From positions 248,001 through 312,000 of the forward strand of contig NZ_JANSUY010000003.1 in NCBI RefSeq assembly GCF_024741135.1: a stretch of DNA of 64,000 bases, written 5' to 3'. The notes under the pieces are model-generated. The model was given only the letters and a program-made list of their open reading frames with translations. It had not been told where the DNA came from and ran no database searches. Numbering within the stretch: position 1 is the first letter of the stretch; each line of letters begins with the position of its first letter. Shown here piece by piece: positions 42,440-51,615 of this stretch. Position numbers and translations under genes: made by a program. The stretch is from Aquiflexum gelatinilyticum (GTDB lineage Bacteria; Bacteroidota; Bacteroidia; Cytophagales; Cyclobacteriaceae).

Positions 42440-43288
42440 TTGAAGTCATTGGTTAATTTTTTTTCGCTCTTGAAGGAGTTTTATTACCCTGCTGTCAGGC
42501 ATGAATTTTATAACCAAAAAAACAGAAAGGTTCATTTGTTGGTCACTCTAAGCCTTCTTCTTTTCAGGGCAAAGTTCAGGAATGACAGGGATGTCACCGT
42601 CAGTCTTTTTGGATTTAGGATAATTGCAAATTCTCCGCAGGTCTTGTTGCGCTTGGTCAAAGAGATTTTTTTGGAGGAGGTATACAAGTTTGATCCGAAA
42701 AGCGCTACACCCAAAATCATCGATGGCGGGGCAAATATCGGGATCAGCGTTTTGTATTTTAAATCCTTGTATCCCCAAGCTCAAATCATTGCCATCGAAC
42801 CCAATCCACAGGCTTTTTACTATCTGGAAAAGAATATTGCAGGCAATGGTTTGTCCCAAGTGGAAGCAATCAATGCCTGCCTGTCTGACCGGATGGGAAA
42901 AGAACGTTTTTATGTTTCTCCCACAGGTTCGATCATCAATGGTTCCCTGTTTCCTCAAATCGGAAAATCCTTTCTGAAAGAAATAGATGCTGTCCGCTTG
43001 TCGGACTTATTGAAAGAAGCTGAATTTGATCTCGTCAAGCTTGATGTGGAGGGTGCAGAAAGGCAGGTCTTTGAGGACTTGAAGGAAAGTGGAAGCATCA
43101 AGCGCTCCAAACAGTACATGCTGGAGTATCATTCAATCCCCGGGTTGGGAGATATCTTTGGCGATTTGGTTGAAGTTTTTGAGGAAAATGGATTCAAAAC
43201 TCCTTCTATTGTCAATGCGCAGGAATTTTCTACCGGAGGGAACTCCATGATTCACTACATCCAATCCCAAAAGCCAGTTTTTGCTTGA
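42440..43288 (+). CDS. FkbM family methyltransferase
   Basis: A 282-aa SAM-dependent O-methyltransferase of the FkbM family. The SAM site is IIDGGANIGISVLYF (about residue 93) with the acidic ribose contact in IIAIEPNPQAFYYL; the family block DLVKLDVEGAE (about 200) follows. These enzymes commonly methylate sugar hydroxyls in surface polysaccharides. The N-terminal 60 residues are less conserved. TTG start. First gene of the plus-strand run of sugar genes. Confidence 0.88.
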   Translation: MKSLVNFFSLLKEFYYPAVRHEFYNQKNRKVHLLVTLSLLLFRAKFRNDRDVTVSLFGFRIIANSPQVLLRLVKEIFLEEVYKFDPKSATPKIIDGGANIGISVLYFKSLYPQAQIIAIEPNPQAFYYLEKNIAGNGLSQVEAINACLSDRMGKERFYVSPTGSIINGSLFPQIGKSFLKEIDAVRLSDLLKEAEFDLVKLDVEGAERQVFEDLKESGSIKRSKQYMLEYHSIPGLGDIFGDLVEVFEENGFKTPSIVNAQEFSTGGNSMIHYIQSQKPVFA

Positions 43289-43387
43289 GGATTTGTCATT
43301 ACAGTTAGATGCTCAATTAATCAATTTTAAATTCCTATAAGAACAATATATTCCAATCATTTTTATTTTAAAAACCTATCTAGCAAT

Positions 43388-44467
43388 TTGATACCTGTAA
43401 CAAAACCATTTTTGCCTCCCAAAGAGGAATATCACCGCTACCTTGATGGAATCTGGGAGCGTAACTGGCTGACCAACAACGGACCTTTGGTAAATGAGCT
43501 TGAACTGAAGCTCAAAAGTCATTTGGATGTCAATCACCTCTTGTTTACAAACAACGGGACCATCGCCATACAAATCGCCATCAAAGCGCTTGGGTTGAGC
43601 GGAGAGATCATTACTACGCCTTTTTCCTATGTGGCCACCACTAGCAGTATTGTCTGGGAGGGTTGTACGCCTGTCTTTGTGGATATTGATCCCAAAACGC
43701 TGAATCTGGATCCTACCAAAATCGAAGAAGCCATCAGCCCGCAGACTTCAGCCATATTGGCAACTCATGTATATGGAGTTCCCTGTGATGTGGAGGCCAT
43801 TGAAAAGATTGCCAAAAAGCATCAGCTGAAAGTTATCTATGATGGGGCACATGCCTTCGGTGTCAAAATCAAAGGACGATCCATTTTTGAATATGGGGAT
43901 ATCAGTACCTGTAGTTTTCATGCTACCAAGGTATTCCATACCATTGAAGGTGGAGGGGTATTTACCAAAGATCCCGAGTTGCTGAAAAGAATGTCATACC
44001 TCAGAAACTTTGGGCATGATGGTTTTTTGAAATTCAACGGTGTCGGTATCAATGGCAAAAACTCCGAATTCCATGCTGCCATGGGATTGGTCAATATGAA
44101 CTATTTGGCTGATATCATTGCCGCCCGCAAGTTACAGTTTCACCATTATCTTGATTTGCTCAAAGGGTTAAAAGTGAAATTTTTGGACATTGTAGGGATC
44201 GAATCCTACAACTACGCCTATTTCCCCATCATTTTTGAAAATGAAGGACAACTCGAAAAAAGCATGGCGCTGCTTTCGGATCATGAGATCGGGTCAAGGA
44301 GGTATTTCTTTCCGGGGCTCAACCACCTGGATTATACTTCGGGTGACACGCCTGTTTCGGATAGCATCAGCAGCCGGGTCTTGTGCCTTCCTTTGTATCA
44401 TGGGCTGAGCAAAGAGGAACAAAAAATGATTGCTAGGATTTTACTCCGTGTACAAAACAACTTATAG
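43388..44467 (+). CDS. DegT/DnrJ/EryC1/StrS family sugar aminotransferase
   Basis: A 359-aa PLP-dependent aminotransferase of nucleotide-keto-sugars (PglE/PseC/WecE group). The PLP lysine is in CSFHATKVFHTIEGG (about residue 181) and the typical FTNNGTIAIQIAIKALG and YDGAHAFGV blocks are present. It produces an amino sugar that the next gene product can N-acetylate. Starts with TTG (IPVTKPFLPP). The stop codon TAG is directly followed by the ATG of the acetyltransferase gene, indicating coupled translation. Confidence 0.92.
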   Translation: MIPVTKPFLPPKEEYHRYLDGIWERNWLTNNGPLVNELELKLKSHLDVNHLLFTNNGTIAIQIAIKALGLSGEIITTPFSYVATTSSIVWEGCTPVFVDIDPKTLNLDPTKIEEAISPQTSAILATHVYGVPCDVEAIEKIAKKHQLKVIYDGAHAFGVKIKGRSIFEYGDISTCSFHATKVFHTIEGGGVFTKDPELLKRMSYLRNFGHDGFLKFNGVGINGKNSEFHAAMGLVNMNYLADIIAARKLQFHHYLDLLKGLKVKFLDIVGIESYNYAYFPIIFENEGQLEKSMALLSDHEIGSRRYFFPGLNHLDYTSGDTPVSDSISSRVLCLPLYHGLSKEEQKMIARILLRVQNNL

Positions 44468-45082
44468 ATGGTCATAGGAGGTGCTAGCGGCCATGCTTTG
44501 GAGTGTTTGGATATCCTTTCAAATCAACCCAGTCTTGAATTTATAGAATTTTATGATAATGGGATTGAAATGCCATTATTCCTTAATAAATATAAGGTCA
44601 TCAAAGATCAAATCTGCCTTCAAAACCATTTCAAAGTAGATCCTCAATTTATCCTTGCCGTTGGCAATCCTAAATTTAGAAGCACCTTTTATGACAGATT
44701 TATCAAGGCCGGAGGAAAACTGGTTAACCTATTTGGATTTAACAATACTGTAAGTGGGTCGGCTGTTTACACAGGAGCCGATGTTTTCAACCATTGCTTT
44801 ATCGGGTCAAAAGTTTTCATCGGCAAAGGGACCTTGGTCAATACCGGGGCGCAGGTTCATCATGAGGTGGAAGTGGGGGAATTCTGTGAAATCAGTCCAA
44901 GGGCGGTGATCCTTGGGGATGCTAAAATCGGCAACCATACCCGGATTGGGGCCAATGCCACGGTCCTACCTAAAATCAAAATCGGCAAAAATGTCATTAT
45001 CGGGGCAGGGTCTGTGATTACCAAAGATGTTCCAGATAATGTTACGGTTGTGGGTGTGCCGGGTCGTATTATCAAATCATGA
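44468..45082 (+). CDS. PglD-like sugar O/N-acetyltransferase
   Basis: A 204-aa acetyltransferase of the NeuD/PglD type: an N-terminal nucleotide-sugar-binding beta-alpha region (VIGGASGHALECLDIL) and a C-terminal left-handed beta-helix of hexapeptide repeats (VHHEVEVGEFCEISPRAVI...). The likely catalytic His is in the HHEVEVG segment. It starts immediately at the DegT stop, so the N-terminus lacks the two or three residues usually found before the first strand. With the DegT enzyme it would make an N-acetylated diamino- or amino-sugar nucleotide. Confidence 0.88.
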   Translation: MVIGGASGHALECLDILSNQPSLEFIEFYDNGIEMPLFLNKYKVIKDQICLQNHFKVDPQFILAVGNPKFRSTFYDRFIKAGGKLVNLFGFNNTVSGSAVYTGADVFNHCFIGSKVFIGKGTLVNTGAQVHHEVEVGEFCEISPRAVILGDAKIGNHTRIGANATVLPKIKIGKNVIIGAGSVITKDVPDNVTVVGVPGRIIKS

Positions 45083-45167
45083 GAAACCTAAGTTTATTTA
45101 AAGAATAAATTTCAACACCCTAATAGCCATTGATACTGCATTATATTTAATACAAAAAAACACATTC

Positions 45168-45821
45168 ATGACAAGAGATTTAGTTATTGTTGGAGCAAAA
45201 GGATTTGCAAAAGAAGTTTTAGAGATACTTTATCAAATGGAATTTAAAGAGAAAATTTTTTTCTTTGATGATGTCACTCCAGATCTGCCCAATGATTTAT
45301 TTGGTTACCCTATTTTTAAAGGAATTGATGAGGTAAAAAAGTATTTTTTAGATGAAAGTTTTGATTTTTCAATCGGAATTGGAAATCCACATTTGAGGAA
45401 AAAAATATTTGAAAAATTTTCTAGTATTGGAGGAAAGTTTGAGTCCACTATTTCCCCATTTGCCCAAATTGGACATTTTGATAATTTTATTGGTGAAGGA
45501 TGTAATGTTATGACAGGAACTGTAATTACAAATTCAATAAAACTTGGGAAGGGTTGTTTGATAAATCTCAACTGTACCATCGGACATGATTCTGTTCTGG
45601 GAGACTTCGTCGAACTTTCTCCTGGTACACATGTATCAGGAAATTGTGAAATTGGAGAATTAACCCAAATCGGTACCAATGTAACAATTTTACCAAAAAT
45701 TAAGGTTGGAAAAAATGCAATTATCGGCGCAGGGTCGGTAATTACTAAAGATATACCTGATAATGTTTTGGTGGTTGGGGTTCCAGGAAAAATCATCAAA
45801 ACTTTTGATTCTGAATTTTAA
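45168..45821 (+). CDS. Second PglD-like acetyltransferase
   Basis: A 217-aa paralog of the preceding acetyltransferase with the same two-domain layout: RDLVIVGAKGFAKEVLEIL and a hexapeptide-repeat helix with likely catalytic His in TIGHDSVLGD. The C-termini are nearly the same (GAGSVITKD.PDNV.VVGVPG.IIK). The codon use is clearly AT-richer than in the first copy. It may acetylate a different sugar or be a functional replacement. ATG start at 45168, 85 bp after its neighbour. Confidence 0.87.
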   Translation: MTRDLVIVGAKGFAKEVLEILYQMEFKEKIFFFDDVTPDLPNDLFGYPIFKGIDEVKKYFLDESFDFSIGIGNPHLRKKIFEKFSSIGGKFESTISPFAQIGHFDNFIGEGCNVMTGTVITNSIKLGKGCLINLNCTIGHDSVLGDFVELSPGTHVSGNCEIGELTQIGTNVTILPKIKVGKNAIIGAGSVITKDIPDNVLVVGVPGKIIKTFDSEF

Positions 45822-45874
45822 TCTGGACTATAATTGTACCTTCTCAAAAACACTTTATTTCTTTTTGACAATTA

Positions 45875-47662
45875 ATGATCAAATCAATAATTAAAAATTA
45901 TCTTCAACATTTCACTTATTTCTATTCTTACTTAGGTAATAGAATATTCATTTCATTTGGATTAAGCATAGGAGTTGCCCTATTGGATGGATTAGGATTA
46001 GCAATGTTTCTCCCATTATTAGAGATGATGGGTGGGGGAGAGCAATCAATAGAGTCTTTAGGCAACCTAAGATTTTTAATTGATGGGTTTAATTCCTTGA
46101 ATATTTCCTTGACAATGACCTCCGTATTGGTGGTTATGTTGTTATTTTTTGTTTTGAAGGGAATTGTAAGGTTTATTGAAAGTTATTATAAAGTAATCCT
46201 TCAGCGTTATTTTATCCAGAAAATCAGATTTTCTCAAATTGACCTTTTGACAGAATACAATTACAAATCCTTTGTCATGTCTGACTCGGGAAGAATCCAA
46301 AACACTGTATCAGGGGAAGTCAATAAAGTATTAGGGGCTTATAATGGTTATTTTTTTGCAATGCAAGGACTAATAATGGTCATGGTGTACACGGGTTTGG
46401 CATTCACAGTCAATCCACAGTTTACCATATTGGTCATCATTGGTGGCAGCATGAGTAATCTCTTGTATTCATGGATATTCAAAAAAACCAAAGCTATCTC
46501 GAGAAAGCTGACTGACAGCAACCATGATTTTCAGGGCTTATTGATACAAAAAGTAGCATTCTTTAAATATCTTAAAGCTACAGGTCAACTAAAGGACTTT
46601 AGCAACAAACTCAAAGAAAAAGTTACTGAAATAGAGAATTACCTTAAAAGAATAGGATTCCTAAATGCGTTTATAAATGGCATAAGAGAACCTTTGGTAA
46701 TTACGGTGGTTGTTGGTGTTATTATATTGGAAATCAATGCTTTAGACGGTAGTATCAATTTGATTTTATTGAGTCTCCTATTTTTTTACAGGGCATTAAC
46801 CTACTTGATGAATTTGCAAAATTATTGGAATGCATTTTTGGCCAACCACGGGTCATTGGAAAATATGCAAGAGTTTTTGACTGAACTTGAATTTGGTAAA
46901 GAGGAAAATGGAAAGATAGAGTTTGAAGGATTTGAAAAAGAAATTAAATTTCAAGGAGTTGGATTTCAATACAGAGATGAAGTTATTTTAACCGATCTCA
47001 ATTTTTCCATCAAAAAAAACCAAACTGTAGCCTTGGTTGGAGAGAGTGGGTCAGGTAAAACTACCCTCATGAACCTTCTATCAGGTTTGGTTTTGCCTGA
47101 CCGAGGAACTATCACTGTTGATGGTAAGTCAATTTTAGATTTAGAAAGAGGTACCTATCAAAAGAAAATAGGCTACATTACTCAAGACCCTGTTATTTTT
47201 GATGATACGGTTTTTAACAATGTGACTTTTTGGGCGGAACCCAATGAAGCCAATAAACGAAAATTTTGGAAAGCTTTGGAACAGGCATCAATTGGGGACT
47301 TTGTGAAAGGATTGCCAGAATTGGAAAATACCCGTTTGGGGAATAATGGGATCATGGTTTCTGGAGGACAAAAGCAAAGGTTTTCCATTGCAAGAGAATT
47401 ATTTAAAGATGTTGATTTTTTGATGATGGACGAGGCCACTTCTGCCTTAGATTCTGAAACAGAACAACTGATCAAACAAAATATGGAACTCCTTAAAGGT
47501 AAAGTGACAATCATAATGATTGCTCATAGATTATCCACAGTCAAGCATGCAGATCAAATTATTCTATTGAATAAAGGTCAAATTAAGGAAATTGATAATT
47601 TTGAAGGGTTGGCTTCAAATTCCGAAAGTTTTAGAAGAATGGTGGAGGCTCAAGAATTTTAG
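45875..47662 (+). CDS. ABC transporter, fused membrane and ATPase domains (lipid-linked sugar flippase/exporter type)
   Basis: A 595-aa half-transporter: six-helix exporter domain (residues 1-330) and ATPase with Walker A GESGSGKTT (about 390), signature VSGGQKQRFSIARELF, Walker B DFLMMDEATSALD and H-loop MIAHRLSTVKHA. The MsbA/PglK-like layout and position suggest a flippase for lipid-linked oligosaccharide or an exporter; no Wzx-type flippase is seen in the window, so this may do that job. First gene of a run to 56471 with almost no gaps. Confidence 0.9.
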   Translation: MIKSIIKNYLQHFTYFYSYLGNRIFISFGLSIGVALLDGLGLAMFLPLLEMMGGGEQSIESLGNLRFLIDGFNSLNISLTMTSVLVVMLLFFVLKGIVRFIESYYKVILQRYFIQKIRFSQIDLLTEYNYKSFVMSDSGRIQNTVSGEVNKVLGAYNGYFFAMQGLIMVMVYTGLAFTVNPQFTILVIIGGSMSNLLYSWIFKKTKAISRKLTDSNHDFQGLLIQKVAFFKYLKATGQLKDFSNKLKEKVTEIENYLKRIGFLNAFINGIREPLVITVVVGVIILEINALDGSINLILLSLLFFYRALTYLMNLQNYWNAFLANHGSLENMQEFLTELEFGKEENGKIEFEGFEKEIKFQGVGFQYRDEVILTDLNFSIKKNQTVALVGESGSGKTTLMNLLSGLVLPDRGTITVDGKSILDLERGTYQKKIGYITQDPVIFDDTVFNNVTFWAEPNEANKRKFWKALEQASIGDFVKGLPELENTRLGNNGIMVSGGQKQRFSIARELFKDVDFLMMDEATSALDSETEQLIKQNMELLKGKVTIIMIAHRLSTVKHADQIILLNKGQIKEIDNFEGLASNSESFRRMVEAQEF

Positions 47663-47664
47663 TT

Positions 47665-48423
47665 GTGAAAATTGCCGTATACACAGCTATTTTTGGAAAA
47701 AAAGATAAACTAAGGGAGCCTTTGTTTTATCAAAGAGATACCAAAATCGATTATTATCTGTTTACGGATAATTTAGAAGCAACTTCAAATATTTATCAAG
47801 TTTTATATGTCTCGTCAAGATTTAAAGATATTACAAAAAATGCAAGGTTTTATAAAATCTTAGGTGCGCCTGAATTGGATAGTTATGATTTATTGATATG
47901 GCATGACGGTAACCTTCAATTAATACATAATTCAATCGCTGAACTAGCGAATTTCATCACTATTGGCTTGATGGCATCATTTCAGCATCCTATAAGGACA
48001 TGCATTTATGAAGAATCCATTACATGTATTAGAAGGGGGAAAGATCATCCCCGTAAGATATTTAAACAGATTTATGGGTATTTTAAAAATGGAATGCCGG
48101 TTCAAAATGGATTGTTTGAAACCTCAATTTTAGTTAAAACCAATAATGGTTCTCTCAAACATTTTTTAAGTTCATGGTGGACCGAAATAGAAAACAAAAG
48201 TCGGAGAGATCAAATTTCATTAGCATATCTACTTTGGAAGTTTAACTTACCAATTGAAATAATTCCTGGCAGTAGGGAGGAAAATAACTTCTCAAAATTT
48301 CAATCACATTTATACCAAGGATATACAGTCGATGGGCTAATCCAGAGAAAGCATTCAAGATTAAATAAGTTAGCTTTTATTTTTCTAATAAAAATTTTGA
48401 AATTTTTTCGACAAATAAATTAA
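47665..48423 (+). CDS. DUF616/TOD1-like putative glycosyltransferase
   Basis: A 252-aa protein of the DUF616 (TOD1/MUCI70-like) glycosyltransferase group, which begin with a short KIAVYTAIFGKKD strand, contain the DYYLFTDN and LIWHDGN blocks (possible DxD-like function in the latter) and end in basic residues. The donor and linkage are unknown. GTG start 2 bp after the transporter stop; strongly AT-rich. Confidence 0.8.
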   Translation: MKIAVYTAIFGKKDKLREPLFYQRDTKIDYYLFTDNLEATSNIYQVLYVSSRFKDITKNARFYKILGAPELDSYDLLIWHDGNLQLIHNSIAELANFITIGLMASFQHPIRTCIYEESITCIRRGKDHPRKIFKQIYGYFKNGMPVQNGLFETSILVKTNNGSLKHFLSSWWTEIENKSRRDQISLAYLLWKFNLPIEIIPGSREENNFSKFQSHLYQGYTVDGLIQRKHSRLNKLAFIFLIKILKFFRQIN

Positions 48424-48522
48424 GTCTCTAAATATGGCTTATTGATTTAATTTTTAAAGTAACAATTGTTTTTGTAGTAGTCCGAGATTAAAAAAGACAA
48501 GCCCAAAAATTAAACGGTATTT

Positions 48523-49629
48523 ATGAAAAGAAAATTACATATAATAAGGGATCATATATTTTTTGACTCTGTTATCAGAATATTTGAAAGCATAGAACCG
48601 GACCTTCACGAATATTATATTTTATCATCAAGAAAAGAACTGAAATATATAAAATCAAAAAAAGTGAAATTCATAAGACCGGCTGTTTTATATTATTCTT
48701 TTTTTATTTTAAAATTTAGATTTGATTCAGTTATCATCCATGGTCTTAACAGTAAATTCTTAGGGCATTTTTTAATAAATAAATGTAAAAATATTAAGGT
48801 TTTATGGATAGGATGGGGATTTGATTATTATGATCTCATTGGAGAGGACCTGTTGAAGGAAAAAACAAAAAAAATGATTGGTAATGAGCAATATAACTTT
48901 GATTTAAAAGTGGAAAACAGATTTTTGAGATTTGTCAATATTCCTGTTGATAAAAAAAAGCTTTTTATGACAGTTGATTATTTCGCTCCTGTACTTGAAT
49001 CGGAATACTATTTGATTAAGGAAAAAACTTTCTATAAAGACTTACCATTATTTCTTGATTGGAATTACCTAACTCTTGAAGACGACCTTATCAAAGGTTT
49101 TGAAGACTTAACAATACAGGGAAACAATATTCTTGTTGGGAATAATGCCAATCCCTTTAACAATCATTTAGATGCATTTACAGATATTCAAGGATTTTCA
49201 TTCAGTTTTGAAAACGTTATTTGCCCTTTGAGTTATGGTGACAAATCAAAAAATGAAATTATAATTTCTGAAGGGAAAAGAGTTTTTAAGGAAAGGTTTT
49301 ATCCAATAACTGATTTTTTAAAATATGAAGAATATATTAAAAACATAATAAGTTGTAAATTTGTGTTTATCAACAGTATAAAGCAAAATGCTTTAGGTAA
49401 TATTGTAGTGATGCTATATTTGGGAGCATATGTAATTTTAGACGAAAGGAATCCTGTTTATGTTTTTTTTAAAAAGTTGGGAATTCAAATTTATTCAATT
49501 GAAGAAGCCAAAACTGGGTTATTTGAAGTCATAAATCTTAAGAGAACGCGTTTAGTCCTAAAGGATATTTGGGGGAGAGATAGTATCCAAATAAAAAGTA
49601 AAGCATTAATTCAAACTTTAAACAATTAA
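48523..49629 (+). CDS. WecF-like 4-acetamido-fucosyltransferase family protein, copy 1
   Basis: A 368-aa protein resembling the WecF/Fuc4NAc transferase family (GT56-type), with KLHIIRDHIFFDSVIRIFE at the start and the conserved VLWIGWGFDYYDLI block (about residue 95). In enterobacteria the enzyme adds a 4-acetamido-fucose unit to a lipid carrier; the DegT/PglD pair upstream could supply such a 4-amino sugar. It is a tandem paralog of the next gene (same WNYLTLEDD.IKGFE and CPLSYGDK blocks). Very AT-rich. Confidence 0.72.
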   Translation: MKRKLHIIRDHIFFDSVIRIFESIEPDLHEYYILSSRKELKYIKSKKVKFIRPAVLYYSFFILKFRFDSVIIHGLNSKFLGHFLINKCKNIKVLWIGWGFDYYDLIGEDLLKEKTKKMIGNEQYNFDLKVENRFLRFVNIPVDKKKLFMTVDYFAPVLESEYYLIKEKTFYKDLPLFLDWNYLTLEDDLIKGFEDLTIQGNNILVGNNANPFNNHLDAFTDIQGFSFSFENVICPLSYGDKSKNEIIISEGKRVFKERFYPITDFLKYEEYIKNIISCKFVFINSIKQNALGNIVVMLYLGAYVILDERNPVYVFFKKLGIQIYSIEEAKTGLFEVINLKRTRLVLKDIWGRDSIQIKSKALIQTLNN

Positions 49630-49636
49630 TTGCCGA

Positions 49637-50740
49637 TTGAAAAAGGTACTTCATCTTGTAAGGGATGAAAAATTCTTTGATTCCGCGTATCGGGTCTTTG
49701 AGGAAGCTTTTCCTGATAAAAACGAGTTTATCATTTTAGGTAAAAATCATAAACTATTTTACATTAAAACTGCAAAAGTCAGATTTATAAGACCGACGAT
49801 TTTTTTCTTATTTAGGTCTTATTTTTTCAAAAAGTATAATGGGATTATTATTCATGGAATACACAGTGAGTTTATCAAATTATTGATAACTAAGGTTCCA
49901 TCAAATATAAAAGTGGTTTGGATAGGATGGGGATTTGATTATTTTAGGTTTTGGGACTTGAAAGATTATAAACCAATCACACAGAAGTTAGTTGGTGATC
50001 CAGTGAGAACAATATTAATCAAAAAGAGAAATATTTTTTTAAAAGAACTTGAGATTCCGGTACCAGATGAAAAGTTTTTAAGTAGAGTAGATTATTTCAG
50101 TCCTGTATTGGATGTAGAATTCCATATTTTCAAAAAGTTTTTTCCAAATCTGAAATTTGAGTTTTTGGATTGGAATTATTTGACATTAGAGGATGATATA
50201 ATAAAAGGTTTTGAAGAAAAATTTGTAAATGGAAATAACTTATTGTTTGGAAATAGTGCTCTTCCATTAAATAATCACCTTGATGGGATAGATTTAATCA
50301 TCAATTTTAACTTAGATTATGACCAAATCCTTTGTCCGCTTAGCTATGGAGATAAGACAAATAGGAAGGAAACAATAATTAAAGGAAATAAAATTTTTGG
50401 AAACAATTTTATCCCGATTACTGATTTTTTAGATTATAATGAATATGTAAATAATTTGATTTCCTGTAAATACTTTTTTGTTAACAGTTTACGACAAGTG
50501 GCAATGGGAAATATTGTATTAATGTTGTATTTGGGTTCAAAAGTAATATTAGATAAATCAAATCCTGTATATGAGTTTTTTATCACAAGAGGAGTTCAAG
50601 TTTTTTCAATTGAAGAAGCAAATACGGGCCAACTTCCTTCTATTGACTTAGAAAACACGAGAAGTAAGTTAAAAGAAATATGGGGAAGAACCGCAATTTT
50701 GGAAAAAACGAAAAGCCTATTGGAAGCCATAAGTAAATAA
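49637..50740 (+). CDS. WecF-like 4-acetamido-fucosyltransferase family protein, copy 2
   Basis: A 367-aa tandem paralog of the preceding protein: KVLHLVRDEKFFDSAYRVFE, VVWIGWGFDYFRFW, DWNYLTLEDDIIKGFE, CPLSYGDK and a closing LKEIWGR block are shared. TTG start 7 bp after the previous stop. Two linked copies with substantial divergence suggest that each transfers a sugar at a different position or to a different acceptor, rather than a recent duplication. Confidence 0.72.
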   Translation: MKKVLHLVRDEKFFDSAYRVFEEAFPDKNEFIILGKNHKLFYIKTAKVRFIRPTIFFLFRSYFFKKYNGIIIHGIHSEFIKLLITKVPSNIKVVWIGWGFDYFRFWDLKDYKPITQKLVGDPVRTILIKKRNIFLKELEIPVPDEKFLSRVDYFSPVLDVEFHIFKKFFPNLKFEFLDWNYLTLEDDIIKGFEEKFVNGNNLLFGNSALPLNNHLDGIDLIINFNLDYDQILCPLSYGDKTNRKETIIKGNKIFGNNFIPITDFLDYNEYVNNLISCKYFFVNSLRQVAMGNIVLMLYLGSKVILDKSNPVYEFFITRGVQVFSIEEANTGQLPSIDLENTRSKLKEIWGRTAILEKTKSLLEAISK

Positions 50741-50747
50741 ATTAGTA

Positions 50748-51614
50748 ATGGATTTTAAGGTTTCTATCATAATTCCAGTCTTCAATGTTGAGTTGTTTTT
50801 AGAAGAAGCGGTTACCTCTGCAATTAATATTAAAGAGGTTGGAGAAGTATTGCTTGTAGAGGATGGTTCAAGTGACAATTCCTTGGCGTTATGTGAGAAA
50901 TTGGCAAAAGAATTCCCAAAAGTCAGGCTTATTGTCCATGAAAATAACGTGAATAGAGGAGTTTCGATTAGTAGGAATTTAGGAGTGGCGAATGCCACTT
51001 TTGATTATGTGGCTTTTTTGGATGCTGATGATTGGTATTTACCTCAGAGGTTTGAGATTGAAAAACAAGTTTTTGAATCAAATCCAGATGTCGATGGGGT
51101 ATATGGTGGCACTGGCTTTTTTTTTGAAAACACAGGAACTTTGGATCCTCTGCAACTGACAACTGTAAATAAAATTACAGCACCTGAAGATTTGATTTTT
51201 ACACTATTGGATGGAAAGGGTGATCGGTTTACAACTGATGCCATTACTTTTAAAAGGTCTTTTTTTATAGGATTGGGTGGATTTGACCAAATGCTGAAAT
51301 TGGCAGAGGATACGGACTTATGGATGAGGGCTTCTGTAAAAGGAAAATTGTTTCCAGGACAAATAGATTCACCAATTGCCATTAGAAGAGTTCATGACAA
51401 TAATAGTTTTAAGAAAATAAATCAGGAGACCACAAAAGCACTTTATGAAAAATTGTTTAGATATTTTTTGCTTGAAGGGGATATACCAAAAAAAGCTTTT
51501 GCAATAATTTTCAAAAGATACATTGGAACGAGGACAAACTCGATTTCTGGACGCTATTTCAATGCGATTATTGAAATAATGAAAAATCCAAAATGTATTC
51601 GAAAACTGATATAA
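50748..51614 (+). CDS. Glycosyltransferase family 2
   Basis: A 288-aa GT-A glycosyltransferase. It has the GT2 opening VSIIIPVFNVELFLEEAV, nucleotide-site VEDGSSDNS, and the metal-binding DADDWYLPQRF (about residue 89), followed by the acceptor loop AEDTDLWMR (ED motif). It starts 7 bp after its neighbour and belongs to the coupled run. Donor sugar unknown. Confidence 0.9.
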   Translation: MDFKVSIIIPVFNVELFLEEAVTSAINIKEVGEVLLVEDGSSDNSLALCEKLAKEFPKVRLIVHENNVNRGVSISRNLGVANATFDYVAFLDADDWYLPQRFEIEKQVFESNPDVDGVYGGTGFFFENTGTLDPLQLTTVNKITAPEDLIFTLLDGKGDRFTTDAITFKRSFFIGLGGFDQMLKLAEDTDLWMRASVKGKLFPGQIDSPIAIRRVHDNNSFKKINQETTKALYEKLFRYFLLEGDIPKKAFAIIFKRYIGTRTNSISGRYFNAIIEIMKNPKCIRKLI

Positions 51615-51615
51615 A

